A stretch of DNA of 64,000 nt from Achromobacter sp. UMC46 (GCF_014170335.1 NZ_LZZS01000024.1:62001-126000), one strand, 5' to 3'. Positions 16,723 to 26,847 are shown, numbered from the stretch's first letter. Program-made: numbers and translations. Notes: a model not told the origin generated them from the sequence alone.

Positions 16723-17781
16723 CTATTGGCTTGCGCCCGCCGGCGCGGGCGCCCCGTGCAGACGGATCCGGCGGGAAAATGCCAGGGCGTCGTCGCCGGG
16801 CGCGGCCAACGGGCCGATCGCGGCCTGCTGGCGCAACACCTCCAGCGGAACACTGGCGTCCAGGCCGCCTTGCTCATACAGGTATTCGGGCAGATAGCCC
16901 GACAGCAGGATACGGGTGTCCAGCGGCAATCCGGGGACGATCGCGCGCACCATCCGATAGACCAGCGTCGTGCAGTTGGCAGTCACCGTGTGATAGAAGC
17001 GCGGCGTATCAATCAGCGCGTTGGCGGTAGCGACGTACGACAGGAACAACTCACGCATGGCCGGCACGGGCATGCTCACCGGATACAGATAGAGGCTTTC
17101 GGCGCGCGGGCCGGCGCGCACGTACAGGATGTCGCGCTCTTCCGCCGCCACCACGCTCAATTCGAATTGCTTGAAGAACCCGCCGATCTCGGAGAATTGT
17201 TCACCGCGCTCTTTGCGGATCTCGACCGAGAACACCACATGGCGGCCGTCTGCAAAACCGAAGGACACCAGCGTGTGGGCAATCGCCGGCCCCGACCAAT
17301 ACGACAGCGCCATGTCCACGGACACGAGCTGGTCCAGATCGTACTGGCGGGTTTCCCAGCGCGCCGTGTAGTCGTCATCGGAACGCCAATCGAAATTGCG
17401 CACGTTCTCCAGCGTGACGATCGGCCCTTGCACCGTGCCGCGCAACATCCTGGCGACGTCATCCGCCCAGATGCGGTCATTGGAAGGCGCAAGCGTCTGC
17501 CACCAGCCGCACAGCGCGAGCGCACCCGCCAGGTACGCCCAGCCGGCGCGCCGTCGCCACGGGCCCCGGCGCCACAAGGCCGCAAGCGCGCCCAGGCACA
17601 GCATGGTCCAGAGCAGCCCCGCCACGCCTTTGCCCCACGCCCCGCCGGGCGCCTGATAGGCAAGCGCCAACACGCCCCACAATGCGGAGGCCGCCACCAG
17701 CAGGCTGCCGGCGACACGGCCGATGAAGGCTGCGCACCGGCGCGGCCATCCTCCGCGTGCCGCGAGCTTATCCGCCGGCAT
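16723..17781 (-). CDS. DUF4105 (Lnb N-terminal-like) membrane protein
   Basis: This 352-residue protein has three N-terminal hydrophobic segments within residues ~18-95, then a periplasmic DUF4105 domain marked by NFDWRSDDDYTARWETRQYDLDQL, MALSYWSGPAIAHTLVSFGFADG, FSVEIRKERGEQFS, and TANCTTLVYRM with the conserved Asn-Cys. DUF4105 is related to NlpC/P60-like cysteine hydrolases and to the N-terminus of lacto-N-biosidase. The catalytic Cys appears present, as does a His (AIAHTLVSF). The reaction is not known. Its start overlaps the end of marC by 14 bases, so it is the second gene of a marC operon. Confidence 0.8.
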   Translation of the reverse strand: MPADKLAARGGWPRRCAAFIGRVAGSLLVAASALWGVLALAYQAPGGAWGKGVAGLLWTMLCLGALAALWRRGPWRRRAGWAYLAGALALCGWWQTLAPSNDRIWADDVARMLRGTVQGPIVTLENVRNFDWRSDDDYTARWETRQYDLDQLVSVDMALSYWSGPAIAHTLVSFGFADGRHVVFSVEIRKERGEQFSEIGGFFKQFELSVVAAEERDILYVRAGPRAESLYLYPVSMPVPAMRELFLSYVATANALIDTPRFYHTVTANCTTLVYRMVRAIVPGLPLDTRILLSGYLPEYLYEQGGLDASVPLEVLRQQAAIGPLAAPGDDALAFSRRIRLHGAPAPAGASQ

Positions 17782-18454
17782 GCTGGCTGACGATTTCCAG
17801 GACGCCGTTGATCACGAACTGCACCCCCATGCAGACCAGCAGGAAGCCCATGACGCGCGAGATGGCTTCGACGCCGCTTTGGCCGATGACGGCCACGATG
17901 CGGCCCGCCGAGCGCAGGCAGATCCAGAAGAACACGCCAAGCAAGGCGAATACGATGACCGGCGTCACGGCGATCACCCACGACGCGTAGTCGGGCGTGA
18001 TCGCCGTATCGACCGACGCGGCCCCGCTGATGATCATGGCGATGGTGCCTGGCCCCGCCGTGCCGGGCAGCGCCAGCGGCACGAAGGCGATGTTGGGCGT
18101 TTGCCGCTGGTGCTGGGCATCGGCCGCCACCCCGGCTTCAAGCGTGCTGGAGTCGGCCTTTGGAAATAGCATGCTGAATCCGATGCTGACCACGATCAGC
18201 CCGCCCGCGATACGCAGGCCCGGGATCGAGATGCCGAACGTGTGCATGATCCACGCGCCGGCGTAGTAAGTCACCAGCATGATGCCGACGACATAGAAAG
18301 CCGCCTGGGTGACCTGGCGTTCACGTTCTTTGTAGGGAATCTGCTGGCCCAGGGACAGCAGCAGCGTCATGGAGGTCAGCGGATTGGCCAGCGGCAGCAT
18401 CAGCGCCAAGCCAAGGCTGATCAGTTTGCCCAGTTGAATCAGGTCGTCAATCAT
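17768..18454 (-). CDS. marC: MarC family (UPF0056) membrane protein
   Basis: This 228-residue inner-membrane protein has six hydrophobic segments in the MarC/YchE/YhgN pattern. Typical segments are LMLPLANPLTSMTLLLSL (the family's NP motif), SIPGLRIAGGLIVVSIGF and FVPLALPGTAGPGTIAMIIS with its PG...GPG signature. MarC proteins have no proven transport substrate, and the old link to multiple antibiotic resistance was not upheld. I use the ATG at 18454, since a TTG 9 bases earlier is less likely. The downstream DUF4105 gene overlaps it. An imperfect TetR-type operator lies upstream at 18516. Confidence 0.88.
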   Translation of the reverse strand: MIDDLIQLGKLISLGLALMLPLANPLTSMTLLLSLGQQIPYKERERQVTQAAFYVVGIMLVTYYAGAWIMHTFGISIPGLRIAGGLIVVSIGFSMLFPKADSSTLEAGVAADAQHQRQTPNIAFVPLALPGTAGPGTIAMIISGAASVDTAITPDYASWVIAVTPVIVFALLGVFFWICLRSAGRIVAVIGQSGVEAISRVMGFLLVCMGVQFVINGVLEIVSQHAGG

Positions 18455-18515
18455 GGAACTCAAAAATATTGCGCAAGCCGCAAAAGGCGGCTTGCCGGGT
18501 TCAACGGTTCAATCG

Positions 18516-18536
18516 TGTAATGCACTGTACCTTACC
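18516..18536. promoter_or_regulatory. Second, imperfect TetR-type operator
   Basis: TGTAATGCA-CTG-TACCTTACC matches the perfect palindrome at 16000-16020 in 17 of 21 positions. It lies between the divergent marC and LprI-domain genes, 62 bases from the marC start and 17 from the LprI-domain TTG. The same TetR protein could control both. Confidence 0.5.
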
Positions 18537-18552
18537 CACCTCTCGCCGAACC

Positions 18553-19938
18553 TTGACTCCGATCCCCAAGCCCTTGTTTGCCGCCCTGCTGGCGCTGGCG
18601 CCCTTTGCCTCGCCCGTGCTTGCCGCCGGCATGAATTGCACGTTAGCGAAGACCCCCACTGAACGGGCAATCTGCGCCGACGCGGGCCTGCTGCGCCAGG
18701 ACAGTGATCTGTCGGCCGCATACGCCAAACTGAGCGCGGCCCTGCCGGACGGACGCGCCGCCTTGCGGCAGGACCAGCGCGACTGGCTTCGCGCGCGCAA
18801 TGGCTGCGGCGCCGACGCCAGCTGCATCCGCGACCAGTATCTGCTGCGCCTGAGCGCCTTGCAGGACATGCTGCGCCGCGCCACGGCCTATGTGCCGGAC
18901 GAGACCGACCGGCTGGCCCTTGAAGACCTGCGCCAGGCGGTCGAGGCCGCCAGCGGCAAGAACGCCGAGTTCCCGCTGGAAGACGCGTTGGCGGCGATAG
19001 CCGTCAAGCGCGGCATGACGACTTTCTCCAATGTCCGCGCGAATGAAGATGATGACGAAGCCAGGTTTCCCGTCAAGCGGCCCGAGGGCGTGACGCCCGA
19101 CGAGTGGAAGGCGCTGCAGGCGTCCGGCATCGACGCCGGCGGCGAGAACGGGGCCGCGTCCTACACCCTGATGGATCTGGACGGCGACGGCCAGCGCGAC
19201 CTGGTGATCGATTCCTACACCGGCGGCACCGGCCTGTTTTCAGACGTCGGCGCCCTGCGTCGCGCCGGCGGGCGCTTTACCGAGGCGACCGGGTCCGACG
19301 GCGATGCCGTATCAGGCCTGTACACGTTGAACGGCCGCGGTTCGAACCAGGCCAGCGACTGGGTCCGGCTGCACGGCCGGATCTACGCGGCTTACCGCAA
19401 CAGCAACTACGGCGTGGACCAGGTCTATCTGCTGCGGCCCTTCCATGCCGTGGGCGAAGTCCCCACCCTGACCATCCAGTACCGCTATCAGTTGCAAGTG
19501 CCCAGGCAGCAGAAGCGCGCCGACAAGGCGGAGGTCCGCGTGCTGGACGACGCGCTGCATGCCGGCCTGACGCAGGCATTGGCCAAGGTCGATCCCGAAG
19601 CCCCGCAAGGCGGCGGCGATTCCGTCAACCTGCCCGGCGCGCCGGACCGGCCGCTGTGCCCGATTCCCGACGGCGTGAAAGACGACGAGCGGGACCGCTA
19701 CTACCAGTACGGCGCGGGGCACTACTCGTACGAGACCGTGGCCGACATGGCGGTGCACGTGGGCACGCGCTGTTATGTCGCGCGGCTTATCGACTGGTTC
19801 GGCAGCTATGACGCCAAAAACGGCTTGTCCGCCATGATATGGCTGCGCCCGGCGGACGCGGACGACGGCGAAGAGGAAGTCTCGGTCGAGGGCAGGCGCC
19901 GCGCCATCCGGTTCGGGACCTCGGTCGGTCCGATCTAG
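18553..19938 (+). CDS. Exported protein with LprI-like Cys-rich domain
   Basis: From a TTG at 18553 the protein has 461 residues and opens with a clean signal peptide (LTPIPKPLFAALLALAPFASPVLA). Residues just after it match the LprI/DUF1311 lysozyme-inhibitor-like domain: NCTLAKTPTERAICADAGLLRQDSDLSAAY, then DQRDWLRARNGCGADASCIRDQYLLRL. The rest has a calcium-loop-like DLDGDGQRDLVID stretch and no recognised domain. The reading frame is open further upstream, to an ATG at 18520, but this would put residues before the signal peptide and overlap the operator. LprI-type domains inhibit lysozyme in mycobacteria; the role here is unknown. Confidence 0.75.
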   Translation: MTPIPKPLFAALLALAPFASPVLAAGMNCTLAKTPTERAICADAGLLRQDSDLSAAYAKLSAALPDGRAALRQDQRDWLRARNGCGADASCIRDQYLLRLSALQDMLRRATAYVPDETDRLALEDLRQAVEAASGKNAEFPLEDALAAIAVKRGMTTFSNVRANEDDDEARFPVKRPEGVTPDEWKALQASGIDAGGENGAASYTLMDLDGDGQRDLVIDSYTGGTGLFSDVGALRRAGGRFTEATGSDGDAVSGLYTLNGRGSNQASDWVRLHGRIYAAYRNSNYGVDQVYLLRPFHAVGEVPTLTIQYRYQLQVPRQQKRADKAEVRVLDDALHAGLTQALAKVDPEAPQGGGDSVNLPGAPDRPLCPIPDGVKDDERDRYYQYGAGHYSYETVADMAVHVGTRCYVARLIDWFGSYDAKNGLSAMIWLRPADADDGEEEVSVEGRRRAIRFGTSVGPI

Positions 19939-19964
19939 GCAGGAGGACGGCGGACGCCTGCCCG

Positions 19965-19988
19965 GGCGGGCCTGGATGCGGGCCCGCC
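19965..19988. terminator. Hairpin between two convergent genes
   Basis: An 8-bp GC stem GGCGGGCC/GGCCCGCC with an 8-base loop lies between the LprI-domain and ggt stop codons. Neither side has a good T-run. Confidence 0.4.
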
Positions 19989-20000
19989 GGAACTTGCGCC

Positions 20001-21716
20001 TTAGTAGCCTAGCGCCGCGCCTGCCGGCGCCCGGTTGTCATGGCCGCCGAAGATCAGGCCGCGGTCCCGGTCCACCACGATGGCGTCGGCCACGCTCCAG
20101 TTTTCCTCGACCTTGAACGTGTGGCCCATTTTCTCAAGCAGCGCCTGCGTGTCCGGCGACAGCGCGCCCGCCTCCAGGTAGACGGTATCCGGTAGCCATT
20201 GATGGTGGATGCGCGGGGCGTCGACGGCGGCTTGCACGTCCATGCCGTAGTCAATGACGTTGAGGATGGTCTGCAGCGTCGTCGTGATGATGCGCGGGCC
20301 GCCCGGGCTGCCCGTCACCATGTAGACCTTGCCGTCCTTGAGCACCACCGTGGGCGTCATCGAGCTGAGCGAACGCTTGGCGGGCGCGATCGCGTTCGCC
20401 TTGCCCTGGATCAGGCCGAACACGTTGGGTGCGCCGACCTTGGCCGTGAAGCCTTCCATGGTGTCGTTCAGGAAGAAACCCGCATCGCCCGCGACTTTGC
20501 CGGTGCCGAAGCGCAGGCCCAGCGAGTACGTGACGGATACCGCATTGCCCGCCTTGTCGACGATCGAGTAGTGCGTGGTGTGGCTGCCTTCCTTGACCGG
20601 CGTGCCGCCCTTGATCGCGGACGAGGGCGTCGCGCGGCCCAGGTCGATGCTGGCGCGCACCTGTTGCGCATAGGATTTCGAGATCAGGTTGTCGACCGGG
20701 TTCTCGACGAAGCGCGGATCGCCCAGTTCAATGTTGCGGTCCGCGAAGGCGCGGCGCAGCGTTTCGATGTACAGGTGCGTGCTGGCGGCGGAGCGCAGGC
20801 CCATGTCTTTGAGCGACACGTTTTCCAGCACGTTCAGGCTTTCGCACAAGGAAATCCCGCCTGAACTGGGCGGCGCGGCCGACACCAATTCGTAGCCCCG
20901 ATAGTTGCAGTGGATCGGCTTGTAGGTCAGGGCCTTGTACTGGGCGAAGTCCTCGGGTGCGAAAATGCCGCCGCCCGCCTTGCTGGCCCGCACGGTCTCG
21001 TCCGCGATCCACCCTTGGTAGAACGCCTGCGGCCCGTTGTCCGCGATGGTCTGCAAGGTCTTGGCCAGCGCCGGCTGGCGGAACGTTTCGCCGGCGCGGT
21101 AGGGCCGGCCGCCGTTCAGGAAATACTTGCCGACATAGGCGTCGGTTTTGGCGAAGGTGGTCAAGAGGTCGGCGTGGGCCACCACGTCGTCCCATTGGGT
21201 CAGCGCGTAGCCGTCGCGGGCCAGCGCCACGGCGGGCATCACGAGCGGCTTGCTGGGCATGGTCCCGTAGTGACCGCGCGCGTACTCCAACCCCGCCACG
21301 GTGCCCGGCACCGCCGCGCCCAGCCAGGACCGCGACACGGCTTCACGGCGCACCTTGCCGTCCGCATCCAGGTACATGTCGGCGGTGGCGGCCAGGGGCG
21401 CGGCCTCGCGGAAGTCGACCATGGTCTCGCGGCCGTCGGCCATGCGGATCACCAGGAAGCCGCCTCCGCCCAGGTTGCCCGCCTGCGGCAACGTCACGGC
21501 CAGGGCATAGCCCACGGCGACGGCGGCGTCCACCGCATTGCCGCCCTGCTTCAGCACGTCCACGCCGATCTGGCTGGCCAGCTTGTGGGCGCTGGCGACC
21601 ATGCCGTTCTGCCCTTGCGCGGGTGGCGGCGACACCGCCTTGGCCGGCAAGGCGACGAACAGCGCCGATGCGCCCAAGACGGCCACGAACAACGGATTGC
21701 GGGTGATGCCCTGCAT
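20001..21716 (-). CDS. ggt: Gamma-glutamyltransferase / glutathione hydrolase
   Basis: This 571-residue periplasmic proenzyme hydrolyses or transfers the gamma-glutamyl group of glutathione. The signal peptide is MQGITRNPLFVAVLGASALFVALPAKA, and GAGGAGACG precedes the ATG at 21716. Autocleavage is expected before T380 (TTHYSIVDKAGNAVSVTYSL), the catalytic Thr of the small subunit. The large-subunit motif NAVDAAVAVGYALAV, the AAPPSSGG loop, SSMTPTVVLKDGK and GSPGGPRIITTTLQ are all present. In-frame codons further upstream give an Arg-rich tail and are not used. No operon partner: the amidase gene upstream ends 188 bases away. Confidence 0.95.
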   Translation of the reverse strand: MQGITRNPLFVAVLGASALFVALPAKAVSPPPAQGQNGMVASAHKLASQIGVDVLKQGGNAVDAAVAVGYALAVTLPQAGNLGGGGFLVIRMADGRETMVDFREAAPLAATADMYLDADGKVRREAVSRSWLGAAVPGTVAGLEYARGHYGTMPSKPLVMPAVALARDGYALTQWDDVVAHADLLTTFAKTDAYVGKYFLNGGRPYRAGETFRQPALAKTLQTIADNGPQAFYQGWIADETVRASKAGGGIFAPEDFAQYKALTYKPIHCNYRGYELVSAAPPSSGGISLCESLNVLENVSLKDMGLRSAASTHLYIETLRRAFADRNIELGDPRFVENPVDNLISKSYAQQVRASIDLGRATPSSAIKGGTPVKEGSHTTHYSIVDKAGNAVSVTYSLGLRFGTGKVAGDAGFFLNDTMEGFTAKVGAPNVFGLIQGKANAIAPAKRSLSSMTPTVVLKDGKVYMVTGSPGGPRIITTTLQTILNVIDYGMDVQAAVDAPRIHHQWLPDTVYLEAGALSPDTQALLEKMGHTFKVEENWSVADAIVVDRDRGLIFGGHDNRAPAGAALGY

Positions 21717-21904
21717 ACAACGTCTCCTCATTTTTATTGGATGTCGGCGCAGGCCGGCAAGCCCGCGTCGCCAAGCCATTCTGGGAGCCGCCCGGAAACG
21801 CCGCAAACGAAAAAAACTACCGCCGCCATTCCACCGCGGCATGCCGCGGCGCAGCATGCGGGACCTGCCCGCGCACGCGACGCGGCGCCGGCAGGCCTGT
21901 CACG

Positions 21905-23299
21905 TCAGTCCGCTTGCGGCGCTTGCCAGCGGCTGGCGGCCAGCGCCAGCAGGGCCTCGTCGGTGCCGGCCGCGGCCACCAGCTGCAAGCCCACCGGCAT
22001 GCCGTCCACCCAGCCTACGGGCAGGCTGATGGCGGGCAACCCCAACACGTTCCACGGATTGGTCAGGCCAAGCAGGGTTTCGCGCACGCCGGCGCTGCCC
22101 GGCCCCGCCACGGTGCGTTGCTGCAACGCGGGCGCCGTGATGGCGACGGCGGGCAGCGCCAGCACATCCACGTCCTGGAACAACCGCGCGAATTCGGCTT
22201 GCAGGCGCGCCCGTTCCTTGATGGCCCGCACGTACTCCCACCCTTGCACGGGGCGCGAGGCCCGCAGGCGTTCCAGCACTTCGGGGTCGAATTTTCCGGG
22301 TTCGGATTCGACGCGCTCCGCGTGGACTTCATAGGCTTCGGCGCGCTGGATGGCGCCCAGCGCGCTTTGCAAGGCGCGCGCGTGCCGCGTGACCTCGGGC
22401 GCCGGCGGCACCGCGCCGCCGGCAAAGCGTTCCGCCGCGGCGCGCGCGCACGCCGTGACCGCCGCGTCATCGATCGCGAAGGGAGCGTTGGCGACCCAGC
22501 CCATCCGCAGGCCGGCCGCAGCAGCCGCAGCGGGCGCCGCCTGGGGCGCCATCGCGCCGCCGGTCAATGCCTGCATGAAGACTTGCGCGTCTTCCACGCA
22601 GCTGGCCAGCACGCCGGGATCTTCCAGCGTGGGCGCCAGCGGAAACACGCCGGCATCGGAGACACGGCCGTGCGTAGGCTTGAAGCCGACCAGGCCGCAC
22701 AACGCGGACGGCACGCGCACGGAGCCGCCGGTGTCCGTGCCCAGCGCCACCGGCACCATGCCGGAGGCAACAGCGGCGGCACTGCCCGCACTGGAACCGC
22801 CCGTCATCTGGCTCGTGCGCCAGGGGTTGCGCGCCGCGCCCTGCACGCTGCGGTCGCCGGTGGGGCCGTATGCGAACTCGTGCGTCAGCGTCTTGCCCAC
22901 GACGATGGCCCCGGCCTCGCGCAGCAGCGCCACGCAACGCGCGTCGGCCAGCGGCTGGCGACCCAGGAAGTGGGCGGCGCCGACCGTCGTCGGCATGTCG
23001 GCCGTATCGACGTTGTCTTTGATAGCGACGGGGATGCCGTGCAGCGGCCCCCTCACCTTGCCGCCGGCCCGTTCGGCGTCGCGTTCGCAGGCGGTGGCCA
23101 GCGCGGCGGCGATGTCCACATGGACGAAGGCGTTCAACTGCGGGTTCAGCCGTTCGATGGCGGCGCCCGCGTGGCGCACCAGATCCTGGGCGGTCAGGCT
23201 GCCGCTGGCCATGGCCTGCTGCAGGTCGGCGATGCGGCGACCGCGGAAGAACCCGGGTTCGACGGCAAGCGACGGCAAGGACGAGTGGGGTCGGGTCAT
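21905..23299 (-). CDS. Amidase signature family hydrolase
   Basis: This 464-residue enzyme has the amidase-signature Ser-cisSer-Lys triad: Lys in IPVAIKDNVDTADMPTT, the first Ser in SQMTGGSSAGSAAAVASG and the nucleophile in TDTGGSVRVPSALCGLVGFKPTHGRVS. It hydrolyses an amide, possibly an indole-acetamide or a plant-derived amide, and looks cytoplasmic. Its start overlaps the stop of the MFS transporter in an ATGA arrangement, so transporter and hydrolase are translationally coupled. A LacI-family regulator with a perfect palindrome is divergent. The substrate is presumably what the transporter imports. Confidence 0.9.
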   Translation of the reverse strand: MTRPHSSLPSLAVEPGFFRGRRIADLQQAMASGSLTAQDLVRHAGAAIERLNPQLNAFVHVDIAAALATACERDAERAGGKVRGPLHGIPVAIKDNVDTADMPTTVGAAHFLGRQPLADARCVALLREAGAIVVGKTLTHEFAYGPTGDRSVQGAARNPWRTSQMTGGSSAGSAAAVASGMVPVALGTDTGGSVRVPSALCGLVGFKPTHGRVSDAGVFPLAPTLEDPGVLASCVEDAQVFMQALTGGAMAPQAAPAAAAAAGLRMGWVANAPFAIDDAAVTACARAAAERFAGGAVPPAPEVTRHARALQSALGAIQRAEAYEVHAERVESEPGKFDPEVLERLRASRPVQGWEYVRAIKERARLQAEFARLFQDVDVLALPAVAITAPALQQRTVAGPGSAGVRETLLGLTNPWNVLGLPAISLPVGWVDGMPVGLQLVAAAGTDEALLALAASRWQAPQAD

Positions 23300-24645
23300 T
23301 TGGCGGCTCCGGAAGGCAAGGCCTGATTGGCGGGCATGCGCGGGCCCACGCCCGGGCGCACCTGAAGCATGGCGACCATGCCGACGGCTGTCGCGACCGA
23401 CGCGGCGATGAACATCACCGAGTAGCCGTGGCGCACCGTCAGATAGCCCGTCAGGGTCGGGGCCAGGATGGAGGCGATGTTGGCGAAGAAGTGCATCAGG
23501 CCGCTGAAGGTGCCGACGCGGTTGGACGGCGCGGTGTCGATCACGACCGCCCAGTAGACCGAGTTGGGCAAGGCGTTCAGCGCATTGGCCAAGGTCATCA
23601 GGGCGATGACGGCGAATACCGACTGCGCCTGCGAGACCAGCAGGAAGCACAAGGTGGTGGCCAGCAGGCAGGCGGCGGCGAACCAGCTGCGGGCGATCTT
23701 CAGACTGCCGGTGCGCTTGAACAGCAGGTCTGAAATGCGGCCACCCAGCAGCACGGTGACGCACGCGCCGGTCCACGGGATCATGCCCATGTACCAGAGG
23801 GACGACAGGCTGTAGCCGAAGTTGTCCTGCAGGTACTTGGGCGTCCAGGTCAACAGCAGGAAGTTCACGTACATGAACGCGAAATAGCCCAGCGTGTTCA
23901 GCAACAGCGTCTTGCTGCGGAAGAAGCTCCACCACGGCAGCACGGGCGCATCCGCCGCCTGTGCGCCGGTGGCCGACTGGGCGCGCGAGGCCTGGATTTC
24001 GGCCAGTTCCTCCGGCGTCACGCGCGGGTTGGTTTCCGGACGGTCAGTGAAGATGCGCATGAAGAACACCAGCACCAGCAGCCCCGCGCCGCCCAAGATG
24101 AAGAACATGGCGCGCCAGCTGTCGGTCAGCGTCAGCAGGCCCACGGCGACGGGCGCCGTCAACAAGGCGCCCAGCGGCGTGCTGAGCAGGCCGAACCCCA
24201 CGACAAAACCGCGTTCGCGGGTGGTCGCCCAGTTGGCGATGGTCTTGTTGATGATCGAATACGCCGGGCCTTCGGCCGCGCCGAACAGGATGCGGATGGT
24301 GGCGAAGCCCGCCAGCGCCGAACCGCCCAGGAAGGCCAGGCCGAAATCCCCCGCCCAGGCGGTGGCGATTTCGAACACGGACCAGGCCACGCCCGCCACG
24401 ATCCAGACTTTGCGCGGGCCGTAGCGGTCGGCAAGCATGCCGCCGAACAGCGCGCCGACCATGTAGCCGTAGCCGAAGTAGCCCAGCACGGAGCCCCATG
24501 CGCCACGGTCCAGGCCGTACTCGCCGGTGATGTGCGCGGCCGCGTAGGACATGGCGCCGCGGTCGATGTAGTTGATCAGCGCCAGCAGCACGACCATGGT
24601 GAAGATCCGGTACCGGAACCGGGAATTCTGGCTTTCAGGTGTCAT
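23296..24645 (-). CDS. MFS transporter, anion:cation symporter type
   Basis: This 449-residue inner-membrane transporter has 12 predicted helices in two halves. The first helix (LLALINYIDRGAMSYAAAHI) and loop 2-3 (GGMLADRYGPRKV) fit the ACS subfamily that imports organic anions such as hexuronates, tartrate or phthalate. Segments YGYMVGALFG, AAEGPAYSIINKTIANW and the mid-protein loop of about 60 residues also fit. I start at 24645, the ATG giving a normal short cytoplasmic N-terminus. It is the first gene of the operon with the amidase and lies next to a LacI-type operator. Confidence 0.9.
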   Translation of the reverse strand: MTPESQNSRFRYRIFTMVVLLALINYIDRGAMSYAAAHITGEYGLDRGAWGSVLGYFGYGYMVGALFGGMLADRYGPRKVWIVAGVAWSVFEIATAWAGDFGLAFLGGSALAGFATIRILFGAAEGPAYSIINKTIANWATTRERGFVVGFGLLSTPLGALLTAPVAVGLLTLTDSWRAMFFILGGAGLLVLVFFMRIFTDRPETNPRVTPEELAEIQASRAQSATGAQAADAPVLPWWSFFRSKTLLLNTLGYFAFMYVNFLLLTWTPKYLQDNFGYSLSSLWYMGMIPWTGACVTVLLGGRISDLLFKRTGSLKIARSWFAAACLLATTLCFLLVSQAQSVFAVIALMTLANALNALPNSVYWAVVIDTAPSNRVGTFSGLMHFFANIASILAPTLTGYLTVRHGYSVMFIAASVATAVGMVAMLQVRPGVGPRMPANQALPSGAAK

Positions 24646-24667
24646 TGCGATTCGATCCAGTCGGTTT

Positions 24668-24683
24668 ACCCAAACGTTTGGGT
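24668..24683. promoter_or_regulatory. LacI-family operator
   Basis: ACCCAAACGTTTGGGT is a perfect 16-bp palindrome with the central CG step typical of LacI-family operators. It lies 22 bases before the transporter start and about 100 bases before the divergent lacI-type gene, so it probably represses the transporter-amidase operon. Confidence 0.82.
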
Positions 24684-24786
24684 TGCGCAATGCTAAGGGG
24701 TCTGATTCCAAAAATCGATTCAGTGAAAACCCTAGGTTGCCGGGATACGCCCTGCTGCGCTATTTCCGCGTGTATCCTCCAGCCCC

Positions 24787-25830
24787 ATGAATAGAACGCG
24801 CCCTGTCACGCTGCAAAGCCTGGCGCGGGAGCTCGGGTTGAACGTTTCAACCGTGTCCCGGGTCTTGAACGGATCCGAAGACGATGCGCGCGGCGCAGCG
24901 GCCCCGGACACGGTGAAACGCATCCGGGCGCTTGCCGCCGAATTGCAATACCAAACCAACCCCCACGCGGCCAGCCTGAAGACGCGGCGCAGCCGCACGA
25001 TCGGCGTGCTGGTGCCCCGGCTGTCGGACATGGTGCTGGCCACCATCTACGAAGGCATCGACGAGGCCGCCGCCGAGCACGGCTACCTGACTTTCGTATC
25101 CAACACGCAGGACGAGCCCGACAAGCAACGCAAGTTGATCGACATGGCGCTGGCGCGCCGCGTGGACGGCCTGATCCTGGGCGATGCGCACAGCGCGCCC
25201 GAGAATGCGACGCCCAATCCGCTGCTGGCCGAACTGGCGCGGCGCGACGTGCCTTTCGTGCTGGTCAGCCGCCATGCCGACCACCATTGCGCGGTCACCT
25301 GCGACGACCGGGAAGGCGGCCGGCTGGCGGCCAAGCACCTGTTGGACATGGGCCACCGGCGCATCGCCGTGATGGTGGGCGAATCGTTCGCCAGCACCGG
25401 CCGCGACCGCTCCGAGGGCTTCTTCGCGTACTGCGCGCAGCACGGCTTGGACGTGCCGGCGCACTGGCGCATCGAAAGCCCGTTCGACACGGACGCCGGC
25501 CGCGACATCGGGGCCAGGCTGCTGTCGCCCGCCGACCGCCCCACCGCGATCTTCGCCGTCAACGACTTCCTGGCCGTCGGCGTCATGGGCGCCGCCCGCG
25601 ACCAGGGCCTGGAAGCCGGCCGCGACGTCGCCATCGTGGGCTACAACGACACGCCGCTTGCGGGCGCGCTGCCCATCGGCCTGACCACGATCCATTCGCC
25701 CATGCACGAGATGGGCCGGCTGGGCCTTGCGCTGCTGCTGCAGAAGCTGGCCGGCGGCCAGCCGGACAGCGTGCGGCTGCCGCCCCATCTGGTCGTGCGC
25801 GACAGCAGCAACCGCAGCATCGCGGGCTGA
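24787..25830 (+). CDS. LacI family transcriptional regulator
   Basis: This 347-residue regulator has the LacI helix-turn-helix at residues ~8-30 (TLQSLARELGLNVSTVSRVLNGSE), the hinge NPHAASLKTRRSRTIGVLVP and a periplasmic-binding-protein-like sensor domain. The sensor carries the typical VDGLILGD, VAIVGYNDTPLA and TTIHSPMHEMGR segments. A perfect CG-centred palindrome lies in the divergent intergenic region. The effector is not visible; the neighbourhood suggests an amide or its hydrolysis product. It is convergent with the dpp-type operon. Confidence 0.93.
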   Translation: MNRTRPVTLQSLARELGLNVSTVSRVLNGSEDDARGAAAPDTVKRIRALAAELQYQTNPHAASLKTRRSRTIGVLVPRLSDMVLATIYEGIDEAAAEHGYLTFVSNTQDEPDKQRKLIDMALARRVDGLILGDAHSAPENATPNPLLAELARRDVPFVLVSRHADHHCAVTCDDREGGRLAAKHLLDMGHRRIAVMVGESFASTGRDRSEGFFAYCAQHGLDVPAHWRIESPFDTDAGRDIGARLLSPADRPTAIFAVNDFLAVGVMGAARDQGLEAGRDVAIVGYNDTPLAGALPIGLTTIHSPMHEMGRLGLALLLQKLAGGQPDSVRLPPHLVVRDSSNRSIAG

Positions 25831-25857
25831 CGCCGGCGCGCGGCCCAGGCCCCGCGC

Positions 25858-26843
<986 letters not shown>

Positions 26844-26847
<4 letters not shown>

